Counted from the stretch's first letter, positions 33,015 through 42,851 are shown. The stretch is 64,000 bases of DNA from Mucilaginibacter terrae (GCF_031951985.1 NZ_JAVLVU010000001.1:4154001-4218000), one strand, 5' to 3'. Notes: generated from the sequence alone by a model not told the origin. Numbers and translations are program-made.

Positions 33015-35789
33015 ATGGCCAAATTATACAACCGCTTTTTTCTGAGCGTAATCATCGCTTTTACATGTTTTGCTAACGCGCAAGCCCAAAAGTCAGCAAC
33101 CAAAACCGTTGCCATTGTTACACCTGCGGGTGCACATGTACGTATAGGTTACGGTGCCGGTCAGTTGGTAAAAGCGCTTCAAAAAAGCGGATATCAGACT
33201 GAAATAGTTAAGCAGGTACCGGCTTCGGGTGCCAGCATTGTAATTGGCCGCGCGCAAGATGCCGTGGTAAAAAGCAGCATCACCAAATACGGCATTAAAA
33301 CCAACGGCAAACCCGGTAAAGAAGGTTACGCCATTGGCACAGGTAAAAACAGCATGGTTATATCGGGTACCGATTATTCGGGAGCTATGTACGGCTGTCT
33401 CGAACTGGCCGACCGCATTCTCACCCAAGGCAAACTCCCAACCACAATAAACTTTACCGACCAGCCCGAAATGGTTATGCGCGGAGCCTGTATAGGTGTG
33501 CAAAAACCGGTATTGTTAGAAGGTCGTGGCACTTACGAATATCCTTACACCCCCGAAAACTTCCCGTGGTTTTATGATAAGGCGCTGTGGCTGCGCTACC
33601 TCGATTCGTTAGCCGAGAACCGCATGAACGCCCTTTATCTGTGGAATGGTCACCCGTTTGCATCACTGGTGCGTGTTAAAGAGTATCCGTACGCCGTTGA
33701 GGTTGACGATGCCACGTTTAAAAAGAACGAAGAGATATACAAGTTTATAACCGACGAGGCCGATAAACGCGGTATTTGGGTTATACAGATGTTTTATAAC
33801 ATCATCGTGTCAAAACCATTTGCCGAAAAAAATAAGATGGCAACACAAGACCGCAATCGCCCCATCATCCCCATCATAGCCGATTATACCCGCAAGTCAA
33901 TTGCCGAGTTTGTTAAAAAGTACCCCCACGTAGGTTTAATGGTTGCCTTGGGTGAGGCCATGGAAGGTGTTGGCCAGGATGACATCGACTGGTTTACCAA
34001 AACTATTATACCAGGTGTAAAAGATGGATTAAAAGCTATTGGTAAAACAGAGGAGCCGCCCATTGTACTGCGTGCTCACGATACCGATGCTCCTGCGGTA
34101 ATGAAGGCCGCATTGCCTATCTACAAAAACCTGTACACCGAAGCTAAATTCAACGGCGAAGCTTTAACTACTTATACCCCCCGTGGCCCATGGGCTGAGT
34201 TGCACCGCACCCTAAGTCGTTTAGGTTCGGTACAAATTGAAAACGTACACATTTTGGCTAATTTGGAGCCATTTCGCTATGGATCGGCCGATTTCATACA
34301 AAAGAGCGTGCAAGCCATGCACAATGTTTACGAGGCTAACGGTTTACACCTATACCCGCAGGCATCATACTGGGATTGGCCTTACACCGCCGATAAAGCC
34401 GACCCGCGCCTGCTGCAAATTGACCGCGATTGGATTTGGTACAAGGAGTGGGCTCGTTATGCCTGGCAATGTAACCGCGACCGTGCGCAGGAAATCAAAT
34501 ACTGGGGCAAATTACTGGCCGGTATGTACGGTTGTACGCAGCAACAAGGCGAACAAATACTGAAAGCTTATGAAGAAGCAGGAGAAATATCGCCGCAAAT
34601 ACTACGTCGGGTAGGTATAACCGATGGCAACCGCCAAACCATGACTTTGGGTATGCTGATGGCACAATTTACCAATCCGGAAAAATTCGGTTTGTTCAGC
34701 CTGTTATATAACTCCGAGGCTCCCGAAGGTGAGATATTGAGCGAGTATGCCGAGAAAGAATGGAAACACGAGAAGCACATTGGCGAAACCCCGTTGGACG
34801 TGGCTAACAATATCGTGGCTTTTGGTAAAAAATCGGTAGAAGCCATTGAAAAAGCATCACCGGGTGTAAAGAAAAATAAGGCAGAGTTCGATCGCCTTAA
34901 AAATGATATGTATATCCATGAGGCCATGGCCAATAGCTATTCGGCTAAAATAAAAGCGGCTATTACTATTATGCGTTATAAGTATACCGATGATGTAGCC
35001 GATCTGGAAAAAGCCGTTCCTGATATGGAAGCCAGCCTGAACTATTACCGTGAACTGGTGAAACTTACTAAAGACACCTACCTGTATGCCAACAGCATGC
35101 AAACCAAACAGCGCAAAATTCCGGTAAGCGGCAACGATGGTAAAATGAAAACCTGGGTTGAATTGTTACCTGTTTACGAAAAAGAGCTGGCTAATTTTAA
35201 AAAGAATATCGATTCGTTGAAATCACCATCTGCCAAGTCTAAAAAGACCGCGCTGACCACACTGACTAATGCGCAGGTAGCTGTTACCGCCGGCGCCGAA
35301 GGTAGCTATATTATTGGCGAGGGAGCCAAGCCATTTGCCGACACCACAGTAGCCATTACCGATTTTGCCAAAGAATTGAAAGGCCTGAAAGCTGTTCAGT
35401 TAGACAGGGACAAGCAACGTAAATCGGGCACTAAAATCAGCTTTACCAACACACAACCGGTAAAAGTACTGGTTGGCTATTTCAATAAAACAGGTTTCAT
35501 CAATCCCGATACCTGGCCTTACCACGTGCCATCACAATTGGAAACCGATGCGAGTGCCAATGATTACGGTCAGGCCGACGTAAAGCTATCGAACGGCTTA
35601 CTCATACCAACACAACCATCAGTAAACATACACACCTTCAGCTTTAAACCGGGCAATAACACCCTAACCCTAAGCAAAGGCATAGCCTTGATATTAGGTT
35701 TTGTACCCGATAGTCAGCCCGTACCAGTATACGACGCAGGCCTGAGCACAACCGGAAATATTAAAGATTTGAGGTGGTTGTTTAATTAG
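33015..35789 (+). CDS. exported large glycosidase-like protein of unassigned family
   Basis: The 924-residue protein has a signal peptide (ends NAQAQ). Residues about 30-140 resemble the N-terminal accessory domain of GH20/GH67/GH115 enzymes (ASIVIGRAQD, GYAIGTGKNSMVISGTDYSG, AMYGCLELADRIL). A TIM-barrel-like part follows at about 160-480 (LRYLDSLAENRMNALYLWNG, ADKRGIWVIQMFYNIIV, GLMVALGEAMEGVGQDDIDW, IVLRAHDTD, NGLHLYPQASYWDWPYTA), then a helical region (about 480-760) and a C-terminal beta domain. GEAMEG and RAHDTD hold acidic residues suited to catalysis. A uronic acid exo-glycosidase (alpha-galacturonidase or glucuronidase) would suit the context, but the family is not one I can name. Confidence 0.65.
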   Translation: MAKLYNRFFLSVIIAFTCFANAQAQKSATKTVAIVTPAGAHVRIGYGAGQLVKALQKSGYQTEIVKQVPASGASIVIGRAQDAVVKSSITKYGIKTNGKPGKEGYAIGTGKNSMVISGTDYSGAMYGCLELADRILTQGKLPTTINFTDQPEMVMRGACIGVQKPVLLEGRGTYEYPYTPENFPWFYDKALWLRYLDSLAENRMNALYLWNGHPFASLVRVKEYPYAVEVDDATFKKNEEIYKFITDEADKRGIWVIQMFYNIIVSKPFAEKNKMATQDRNRPIIPIIADYTRKSIAEFVKKYPHVGLMVALGEAMEGVGQDDIDWFTKTIIPGVKDGLKAIGKTEEPPIVLRAHDTDAPAVMKAALPIYKNLYTEAKFNGEALTTYTPRGPWAELHRTLSRLGSVQIENVHILANLEPFRYGSADFIQKSVQAMHNVYEANGLHLYPQASYWDWPYTADKADPRLLQIDRDWIWYKEWARYAWQCNRDRAQEIKYWGKLLAGMYGCTQQQGEQILKAYEEAGEISPQILRRVGITDGNRQTMTLGMLMAQFTNPEKFGLFSLLYNSEAPEGEILSEYAEKEWKHEKHIGETPLDVANNIVAFGKKSVEAIEKASPGVKKNKAEFDRLKNDMYIHEAMANSYSAKIKAAITIMRYKYTDDVADLEKAVPDMEASLNYYRELVKLTKDTYLYANSMQTKQRKIPVSGNDGKMKTWVELLPVYEKELANFKKNIDSLKSPSAKSKKTALTTLTNAQVAVTAGAEGSYIIGEGAKPFADTTVAITDFAKELKGLKAVQLDRDKQRKSGTKISFTNTQPVKVLVGYFNKTGFINPDTWPYHVPSQLETDASANDYGQADVKLSNGLLIPTQPSVNIHTFSFKPGNNTLTLSKGIALILGFVPDSQPVPVYDAGLSTTGNIKDLRWLFN

Positions 35790-36229
35790 TTTGGTGAGTG
35801 GTGAGTGGAGAATAGTGAATAGTTGAGGATGGTGAAAGGGAAGGGAAAAAGGAGCGGAGCGAGGTGCGAAGAGCGAGGGGAGAGCTATCAAACCATACAA
35901 AAGCACTGACTCAACGACACCGAAATAAAACCGGCATCAGCCTGTTCGGCAACCACAGGCTTAAATAAAAGCAGAAACGTTGTAGAACAGGGTGCAGCCG
36001 GGAGTTTTTCTTTGGTTACTTTCTTTTTGAGGAAAAAAGAAAGTAACATCCACAGGCTGGTGTAAAATCACTTTACCAAGCCTAACGGAGAACTGAAGAA
36101 AGTAAAAGCAGAAGCCTAAGTTTTAGGTGAAAGGATAAAGGTGAAGACACGTGAAACAAGGTGATTGAAAGTAGAACCACTTTACCAGTCCTAATGGAGC
36201 ACAGAACCAAGTAAAAGCAGAAATCAAAA
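35790..36229. other. 441-base gap with hairpin and direct repeats
   Basis: There is no gene. A hairpin at 36015-36047 has a 14-bp stem (GTTACTTTCTTTTT with its complement) around GAGG. Two imperfect direct copies of about 47 bases, each starting ACTTTACCA and ending GTAAAAGCAGAA, begin at 36069 and 36178 (109 bases apart); the second ends just before the GH95 ATG. The first 120 bases are purine-rich filler. Confidence 0.6.
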
Positions 36230-39106
36230 ATGAAGAGAAGACTTATCCTACTAACCATAGCAACACTGCTTTGCCATAACCCTCTTTCAGCCCAAACCCT
36301 CAAACTCTGGTACACCCAACCCTCCAAAAAATGGACCGATGCCTTACCCATAGGTAACGGCCGCATAGGAGGCATGATATACGGCACAGCCGACACCGAA
36401 CGCTTACAATACAACGAACAAACCCTGTGGACCGGCAAACCCCGCGACTACCAACGCGAGGGCGCATACCAATACCTGCCTCAAATGCGTCAGCTCCTGT
36501 TCGATGGCAAACAAAAGGAAGCCGAAGCCATGGGCGAGGCCCACTTTATGGGCCGTAAAATGAACGAGGAGGATTACGATAAACAGAAAGCAGTTTGGTT
36601 TAAAACAATAAGCGCAGTTAAAGCACCGGGAGCTATTGCTTACAACGATAGCAAATGGAAAAACATTAACTTACCTACAGAAAAAGGCTGGGAAGTAATC
36701 CCCGGCTTTGAAGGCTTAGACGGCGCAGTTTGGTTCCGAAAAACGTTTGAACTGCCTGCCGATTGGGTTGGTAAGGATCTAATACTAAGCCTTGGCCGCA
36801 TGCGCGATATGGATTTTACCTTAGTGAACGGCGAACAGGTAGGCTCTGTTGACGGTGCTGATTATCGCCGGTATACCATCCCGGCAAAGCTTTTGCACGC
36901 AGGTAAAAACCAGATAGCCATACAGGTAATTAATTACTGGGATAAAGGCGGTTTAACGAGTAACGCCCGCGAACTGGCTATATACCCTGTGGGGTATGAT
37001 CATAGTGAAGTAAAAGGAAGCAAAGTGACAGATGACATTGCAATTGATCCTAAAACCGGCGAACTTGTTAAAGTCATCAAACTCAATGGCCCATGGAAAT
37101 ACTGGATTCAGGATAACCAACCGCCACAACTCCCGCGCTATAATGCCGATTACCAGCCCTTTGCCGACCTATTTTTGCAAATGGCCAAAACCGGCACCAT
37201 CACCAACTACAAGCGCGACCTCGACATTAGCAACGCTACCGCCCATGTTACCTACACCGCAGGCGGCGTAAACTATACCCGCGAATACATTGCCAGCAAC
37301 CCCGACCAGGTAATGGCCGTGCACCTCACTGCCGATAAACCCGGTAAAATATCATTTAAAGCATTGCTGCAAACCTTGCATCAGTCGGTAAGCATACGTA
37401 AGGTTGATGCACATACATTAAGTCTATCTTTCAAGGTGCGTAACGGGGCTTTGCGTGGCGTAAGTTATTTGTACGCCGATGCTAAAGGTGGTAAGCTGAC
37501 CGTTACCAATGAGGGTATTAGCATCAGCGGCGCTAACGAAGCTACCTTATATTTAACCGCCGCTACCAATTTCAAAACTTATAAAGATGTATCGGGCAAC
37601 CCTGAAACAATTTGCGCTAAGCAAATAGCCGCTGTTCGTACCAAAACTTATGCAGCGGTTAAGGCAGCCCACGTGGCCGATTACAAAAAATTGTTCAACA
37701 CGTTTACGGTTACCTTTGGTACTGGGAGTAATGATGCCCTGCCAACCGATGAGCGCATTTTAAAATACAACAGTAACACTGACCCTGGGTTGGTAAGCCT
37801 GTTCGTACAGTATAGCCGCTACCTGCTTATCTCTAGTTCGAGACCCGGCAGTAAGGTGCCTGCTAATTTGCAGGGCTTGTGGAACGATTTGTTGACTCCG
37901 CCATGGGGGAGCAAGTTTACCACCAACATTAACCTGCAAATGAACTACTGGGGTGCCGAAATGCTGAACCTTTCGGGCTTAACACAACCACTGTTTAGTA
38001 TGGTTGATGATCTGCGCCAAACCGGTGCCGCAACTGCCAAAGCACACTACAATGCCCCCGGTTGGGTACTGCACCACAACACCGATCTGTGGCGCGGCGC
38101 GGCCCCGGTAAATGCATCTAATCACGGAATATGGGTAACCGGTGCCGCTTGGATAAGCGAGAGCCTGTGGGAACATTACCAGTTTATACAGGACAAGGCC
38201 TTTTTACAAACACGCGCTTACCCCACCATGAAAGGTGCTGCCGAGTTTTTTGTAGCCAATTTGGTTAAAGATCCCGTTACTGGTTATCTCATCAGCACGC
38301 CATCAAACTCACCAGAGCATGGTGGTTTGGTGGCAGGGCCAACCATGGATCATCAGATCATCCGCGAGTTGTTTAAAAACACCATCGCGGCAGCAAAAAT
38401 ATTGGGTGTTGATGCGGAGTTCAGTAAAACCTTGCAGGAAAAATACAGCCAGATAGCGCCGAACCAAATAGGTAAGTACGGCCAGTTACAAGAGTGGATG
38501 CAGGATAAAGATGATACGACAGATACCCACCGCCACGTGTCGCACATGTGGGGTGTGCATCCGGGTACCGAAATTACCGCTGCTACGCCCGACTTGCTGA
38601 ACGCTGCCAAAAAATCAATGTACTACCGTGGCGACGATGGCACCGGCTGGAGTATTGCCTGGAAAATAAACATTTGGGCACGCATGCGCGACGGCGACCA
38701 TTCCTACCTCATGCTCACCAAACTGCTTTCACCTGCCGATGCCGTGCCTAATCACGAAAAGGGCGGCGTGTACCACAACCTGTTTGATGCGCACCCGCCG
38801 TTTCAAATTGATGGTAACTTTGGCGGCGCTGCCGGTATTGGCGAAATGATACTGCAAAGCCAGTTCGGTACACTGGATATATTGCCGGCCTTGCCCAAAG
38901 CCCTGCCCAACGGCGAGGTTAAAGGCATCAAAGCCCGTGGCGGTTTCGTGCTCAACATCAAATGGCAAAACGGTGCACTGCAACAGGTAGAAATTACTTC
39001 CGAAGCGGGTAAGCCTTGTGTGGTAAACTATCAGGATAAACAAGTTAAATTCGATACTGAAAAAGGCAAATCGTACAAGTTGAATGGCGATTTGAAAAAG
39101 ATATAA
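36230..39106 (+). CDS. GH95 alpha-L-fucosidase/alpha-L-galactosidase with an inserted beta-sandwich domain
   Basis: The 958-residue exported enzyme (signal ends PLSAQ) starts with the GH95 N-terminal motif WTDALPIGNGRIGGMIYG. At about 115-300 the family domain is interrupted by a beta-sandwich (YNDSKWKNINLPTEKGWEVI, GAVWFRKTFELPADWVGKDL, DMDFTLVNGEQVG) like the one inserted in sialate O-acetylesterases. GH95 then resumes (YKRDLDISNATAHVTY). Catalytic elements are N566 and N568 in TTNINLQMNYW, E696 in SNSPEHGG and D861 in FQIDGNFGG. T564 occupies the site that is His in characterised fucosidases, which favours L-galactose. Its operon continues with a GH2 gene one base downstream and GH78. Confidence 0.9.
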   Translation: MKRRLILLTIATLLCHNPLSAQTLKLWYTQPSKKWTDALPIGNGRIGGMIYGTADTERLQYNEQTLWTGKPRDYQREGAYQYLPQMRQLLFDGKQKEAEAMGEAHFMGRKMNEEDYDKQKAVWFKTISAVKAPGAIAYNDSKWKNINLPTEKGWEVIPGFEGLDGAVWFRKTFELPADWVGKDLILSLGRMRDMDFTLVNGEQVGSVDGADYRRYTIPAKLLHAGKNQIAIQVINYWDKGGLTSNARELAIYPVGYDHSEVKGSKVTDDIAIDPKTGELVKVIKLNGPWKYWIQDNQPPQLPRYNADYQPFADLFLQMAKTGTITNYKRDLDISNATAHVTYTAGGVNYTREYIASNPDQVMAVHLTADKPGKISFKALLQTLHQSVSIRKVDAHTLSLSFKVRNGALRGVSYLYADAKGGKLTVTNEGISISGANEATLYLTAATNFKTYKDVSGNPETICAKQIAAVRTKTYAAVKAAHVADYKKLFNTFTVTFGTGSNDALPTDERILKYNSNTDPGLVSLFVQYSRYLLISSSRPGSKVPANLQGLWNDLLTPPWGSKFTTNINLQMNYWGAEMLNLSGLTQPLFSMVDDLRQTGAATAKAHYNAPGWVLHHNTDLWRGAAPVNASNHGIWVTGAAWISESLWEHYQFIQDKAFLQTRAYPTMKGAAEFFVANLVKDPVTGYLISTPSNSPEHGGLVAGPTMDHQIIRELFKNTIAAAKILGVDAEFSKTLQEKYSQIAPNQIGKYGQLQEWMQDKDDTTDTHRHVSHMWGVHPGTEITAATPDLLNAAKKSMYYRGDDGTGWSIAWKINIWARMRDGDHSYLMLTKLLSPADAVPNHEKGGVYHNLFDAHPPFQIDGNFGGAAGIGEMILQSQFGTLDILPALPKALPNGEVKGIKARGGFVLNIKWQNGALQQVEITSEAGKPCVVNYQDKQVKFDTEKGKSYKLNGDLKKI

Positions 39107-39107
39107 T

Positions 39108-42100
39108 ATGGCGTTCATGACACACCCCTTAACTCAATTCAGTGCAAAAACTAATGCCCTGCAAGTCCCCTCTCCAAAGGGGAAACTACTGCCGGTGCGT
39201 TTTGTACAGATGATAGTTCGGGTGCTCAAATATGTAGTAGCTGCTAAAAACACAACCCTAAGTTTCCCCTCTCGAGAGGGGATAGCACAACCCCAACGTT
39301 ACTTGCTGGCGGTTGTCAGGGGTGTGTCCTTCGTCGCGCTAATCCAAGTAAGCATTATTGCCTCCGCCCAAACCAATCCCCGTCAGGATATTCTCCTCAA
39401 CAACGGCTGGCAAACCGTAGCACATGATACAAAAGCAGATGCCTACACCGGCTTCGAGCAATCGGCCTATAAAACAACCAACTGGAAATCCGTAACCGTA
39501 CCCCACAACTGGGATGGTTACGAAGGCTATCGCCGTTTAAAACACGGCAACCGCCACGGCTATTCGTGGTACCGCAAAACATTTACGGCAAAGCAATTGA
39601 AGGCCGGTCAGCGTTATTTTTTATGGTTTGAAGGGGTAAGTTCATACGCTACGGTTTACCTTAATGGTAAAAAAGTAGGCTATCATGCAGGGGGGCGCAC
39701 AACTTTTACGCTCGATGTAACTAATACTATTAAACTGAATCAGCCAAACTTACTCGCTGTTAAAGCCGATCATCCAGCCAATATTCAAAACCTACCCTGG
39801 GTTTGTGGTGGCTGTTCGGATGAGGTTGGCTTTTCGGAAGGTTCGCAGCCAATGGGCATTTTTCGCCCGGTGCATTTGATCGCTACCAACCCGGTGCGCA
39901 TCCAGCCTTTTGGGGTATATGTATGGAACGATACTACGGTTACCGAAAAATCGGCGACCCTGCATCTCGAAACGGAGCTGAAAAATTATGGCATCAAGGC
40001 CGCATCGGTACAAATTATTAATCGCTTAACCGATGCCTCGGGCAAACAGGTTGCCTTGGCGCAATCGACGGTCAACCTATCATCTGCAAAAGAACAAACC
40101 CTTAAACAGGATTTTAAGGATATAAAAAACGTACACTTATGGTCGGATAAAGATCCGTACCTGTACACCCTGTACACGCAGATCATCAAAAACGGAAAGG
40201 TGATTGATGAAGTGCAAACCCCGTATGGCATCCGTTGGATAAAATGGGGTATGGGCGTTAATGGCGATAACCGCTTTTACATCAACGGCAAACCGGTGTT
40301 CATCAATGGTGTGGGTGAGTACGAGCATTTGATGGGCAAGAGTCATGCCTTCAGCAACGAAGAAATTAAAGCGCGCGTAATGCAATTGAATGCCTCGGGT
40401 TTCAATGGTTTCCGCGATGCGCACCAGCCGCACAACCTCGAGTATCAAAAATATTGGGATAAACAGGGTACCATTTGGTGGCCGCAGTTTTCGGCTCATA
40501 TTTGGTATGATATGCCCGAGTTTAAGGAGAATTATAAGGCCTTGATTGTCGATTGGATAAAGGAGCGCAGGAATAGCCCGTCGGCTATGCTGTGGGGTTT
40601 GGAGAACGAGAGCAAACTGCCCGAGGCCTTTGCCCGTGAGTGTACCGAACTCATCCGCTCGCTCGATCATACCGCATCATCGCAACGCAAGGTAACTACC
40701 TGCAACGGTGGTAAGGGTACCGATTGGGACGTGCCGCAAAACTGGACCGGCACCTATGGTGGCAACCCGCTCACTTATGGCGAAGACCTGAAACGACAGG
40801 TTTTGGTAGGCGAATACGGCGCATGGCGCAGCCTCGAACTGCATACCGAAGGGCCATTTATAGCTACTGGTCCGTTAAGCGAAGACCGCATGGCACAGAT
40901 GATGGAAACTAAAGTGCGCCTGGCCGATTCGGTTAAAAACGAGGTGGCAGGACATTATCACTGGATATTTTACTCGCACGAAAACCCCGGCCGTATACAA
41001 GGCGGCGAGGGCTTGCGCGAACTGGATAGAGTTGGTCCCATCAACTACAAAGGGCTGTTTACCCCTTGGGGGCAACCGTTGGACGCATTTTATATGTTCC
41101 GCTCCAACTATGCGCCAAAAGATAAGGAGCCGATGGTGTACATCGTGTCGCACACGTGGCCTAACCGCTGGCTCAAACCCGGCAAAAAAGACAGCATCAG
41201 CGTGTACTCTAACTGCGATGAGGTGGAGCTGTTCAACGATGTAAAAACGGTATCTCTTGGCAAACGCAAACGCGGAAAAACAGGTACGCATTTTCAGTGG
41301 GATGGCGCCAATATTCAGTACAATATGCTTTATGCCGTTGGCTATGTGAACGGTAAAGTTGTGGCCGAGGATTACATTGTGCTTAATCATCTGCCTAAAG
41401 CACGGAATTTAAAAAAGCTGACAACAGATAACTCACAACAGACAACCAGTATCACCAAACCTGCATCGGGTAAAAAATATCTCTACCGCGTAAACTGTGG
41501 CGGAGCAGAATACAAGGACAGCAACGGCAATATCTGGTTGGCCGACAAGCATCAATCAAACCCAAAAACATGGGGTTCAACCTCGTGGACGGATGATTTT
41601 GAGGGAATGCCGGATTTCTTCGCCAGTCAGCAACGCACGTTCGATGCCATCAAAGGCACTGCTGATGGCGCATTGTTCCAAACCTTCCGTTACGGGATGG
41701 ATAAGCTCAAATACGAGTTCCCACTGCCCGATGGTAAATACCAGGTAGAACTTTATTTTAACGAACCATGGTACGGTATAGGCGGTGGTATGGATTGTAC
41801 TGGCTGGCGTTTGTTTGATGTGGCGCTGAACGGCAAAACGGTCATCAGTAACCTTGACATCTGGAAAGAAGCAGGTGTTAATCAAGCCCTCAAAAAAACA
41901 GTTACCGCACAGGTTACCGGCGGTAGGCTGATTATCAGTTTTCCGAATGCTGCTGCGGGTGAGGCCATTATTTCGGCAATTGCCATCAGTACGCCTAATC
42001 AGCAAGTGAATGTACCGCAGGTTTCAAATGAAGGAATTATTGCCAGCCTGAAAGCTCCGGCTAACTGGTCGGCCAAATCATGGCTGGATGTGGGCGATAA

Positions 42101-42845
42101 GCTTTATGCCGGCAATGCAAATGTTATTGTTCACGAGTTACCGCCTACTTTATTTGGGGCCGAATGGCTGCAAACATCGGCTACGTCAGGTTCGGCTAAT
42201 TTTAACATGAATGAGGATGGAACCGTGTATGTAGGCATGAACGCCGTTGCAGGCAATCGCCCCGAATGGTTGAAAGGTTATGAAGTAAGCGGCTTAAAAA
42301 TACAAACGGATGCGGCCAATGGCGCAACGCTTAATCTTTACCGCAAAGCTTATAAAAAGGGTGAAACCGTTACTTTGGGAGCCAATGTTGGTACGCAAAT
42401 GTACATGGTTGCGGTGTTACCTAACGTTACACTTGCACCCGCAACCGATCTCCGCAAAACCATCACCTACCGTGCCGATGATGCTTTAGCACAAGGCAAC
42501 GGCGCCGTTAAAGATACGCTGAGCGGCCGTAAGGTTGTCCGCTTTACGCAGCAAGCGGGCGGAGTTGCAACTTTTGCCATTACCCCGGGTGTGGGCGATG
42601 TGTATGCCCTCCGCATTAAATACTACAACTTTACCGATAAGCCCCTCACTGGCAAAATGAAGCTGCTGGCCGAGGATGGCACCGTAATGAAAGAAGAGGA
42701 CATTACCTTTGGCATTGTTAAAAAAGGAAAATCGGGCACGCATGCTACCAGCACGGGTACCAGCATAAATGCGGGTAATTACCGGGTAGTAATAACGGGT
42801 GTTGATGCTAAAGACCTTAATCTTTCGGGCGTTGAAATGCAATAA
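39108..42845 (+). CDS. GH2 family beta-galactosidase-like enzyme with malectin domain; N-terminus overlaid by a repeat
   Basis: The frame has 1245 codons. From about residue 92 it is a GH2 protein: sugar-binding domain (WKSVTVPHNWDGYEGY, SWYRKTF), Ig-like domain, TIM barrel (GVGEYEHLMG) with acid/base Glu in LWGLENES and nucleophile Glu in VLVGEYGAW. Next come a linker domain (KDSISVYSNCDEVELF), a malectin-like carbohydrate-binding domain at about 785-960 (YRVNCGGAEYKDSNGN) and beta-rich C-terminal domains. The first about 75 codons translate a hairpin repeat and look non-native. The signal-like stretch LAVVRGVSFVALIQVSIIAS ends at about residue 85. The true start may be ATG 39210, TTG 39303 or GTG 39324. 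The GH78 gene starts 6 bases after its stop. Confidence 0.85.
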   Translation: MAFMTHPLTQFSAKTNALQVPSPKGKLLPVRFVQMIVRVLKYVVAAKNTTLSFPSREGIAQPQRYLLAVVRGVSFVALIQVSIIASAQTNPRQDILLNNGWQTVAHDTKADAYTGFEQSAYKTTNWKSVTVPHNWDGYEGYRRLKHGNRHGYSWYRKTFTAKQLKAGQRYFLWFEGVSSYATVYLNGKKVGYHAGGRTTFTLDVTNTIKLNQPNLLAVKADHPANIQNLPWVCGGCSDEVGFSEGSQPMGIFRPVHLIATNPVRIQPFGVYVWNDTTVTEKSATLHLETELKNYGIKAASVQIINRLTDASGKQVALAQSTVNLSSAKEQTLKQDFKDIKNVHLWSDKDPYLYTLYTQIIKNGKVIDEVQTPYGIRWIKWGMGVNGDNRFYINGKPVFINGVGEYEHLMGKSHAFSNEEIKARVMQLNASGFNGFRDAHQPHNLEYQKYWDKQGTIWWPQFSAHIWYDMPEFKENYKALIVDWIKERRNSPSAMLWGLENESKLPEAFARECTELIRSLDHTASSQRKVTTCNGGKGTDWDVPQNWTGTYGGNPLTYGEDLKRQVLVGEYGAWRSLELHTEGPFIATGPLSEDRMAQMMETKVRLADSVKNEVAGHYHWIFYSHENPGRIQGGEGLRELDRVGPINYKGLFTPWGQPLDAFYMFRSNYAPKDKEPMVYIVSHTWPNRWLKPGKKDSISVYSNCDEVELFNDVKTVSLGKRKRGKTGTHFQWDGANIQYNMLYAVGYVNGKVVAEDYIVLNHLPKARNLKKLTTDNSQQTTSITKPASGKKYLYRVNCGGAEYKDSNGNIWLADKHQSNPKTWGSTSWTDDFEGMPDFFASQQRTFDAIKGTADGALFQTFRYGMDKLKYEFPLPDGKYQVELYFNEPWYGIGGGMDCTGWRLFDVALNGKTVISNLDIWKEAGVNQALKKTVTAQVTGGRLIISFPNAAAGEAIISAIAISTPNQQVNVPQVSNEGIIASLKAPANWSAKSWLDVGDKLYAGNANVIVHELPPTLFGAEWLQTSATSGSANFNMNEDGTVYVGMNAVAGNRPEWLKGYEVSGLKIQTDAANGATLNLYRKAYKKGETVTLGANVGTQMYMVAVLPNVTLAPATDLRKTITYRADDALAQGNGAVKDTLSGRKVVRFTQQAGGVATFAITPGVGDVYALRIKYYNFTDKPLTGKMKLLAEDGTVMKEEDITFGIVKKGKSGTHATSTGTSINAGNYRVVITGVDAKDLNLSGVEMQ
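39118..39328. repeat. split copy C of the CCCCTCTNGAGAGGGG hairpin repeat, inside a GH2 frame
   Basis: GACACACCCCT at 39118-39128 and CCCCTCTCC...GGGGAAA at 39167-39185 form a right half; TTTCCCCTCTCGAGAGGGG at 39263-39281 and AGGGGTGTGTC at 39318-39328 form a left half. The two halves face outward-in around about 78 bases, so the whole 211 bases can fold as a nested hairpin. It covers the 5' end of the GH2 reading frame. Confidence 0.8.
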
Positions 42846-42851
42846 TTAACC

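Noticed and set aside
33015..35789. Naming the protein a GH115 or GH67 alpha-glucuronidase
   Set aside because: N-terminal domain is similar but the barrel motifs typical of those families were not recognised.
40137..40670. 177-codon minus-strand frame
   Set aside because: Shadow inside the GH2-malectin gene.
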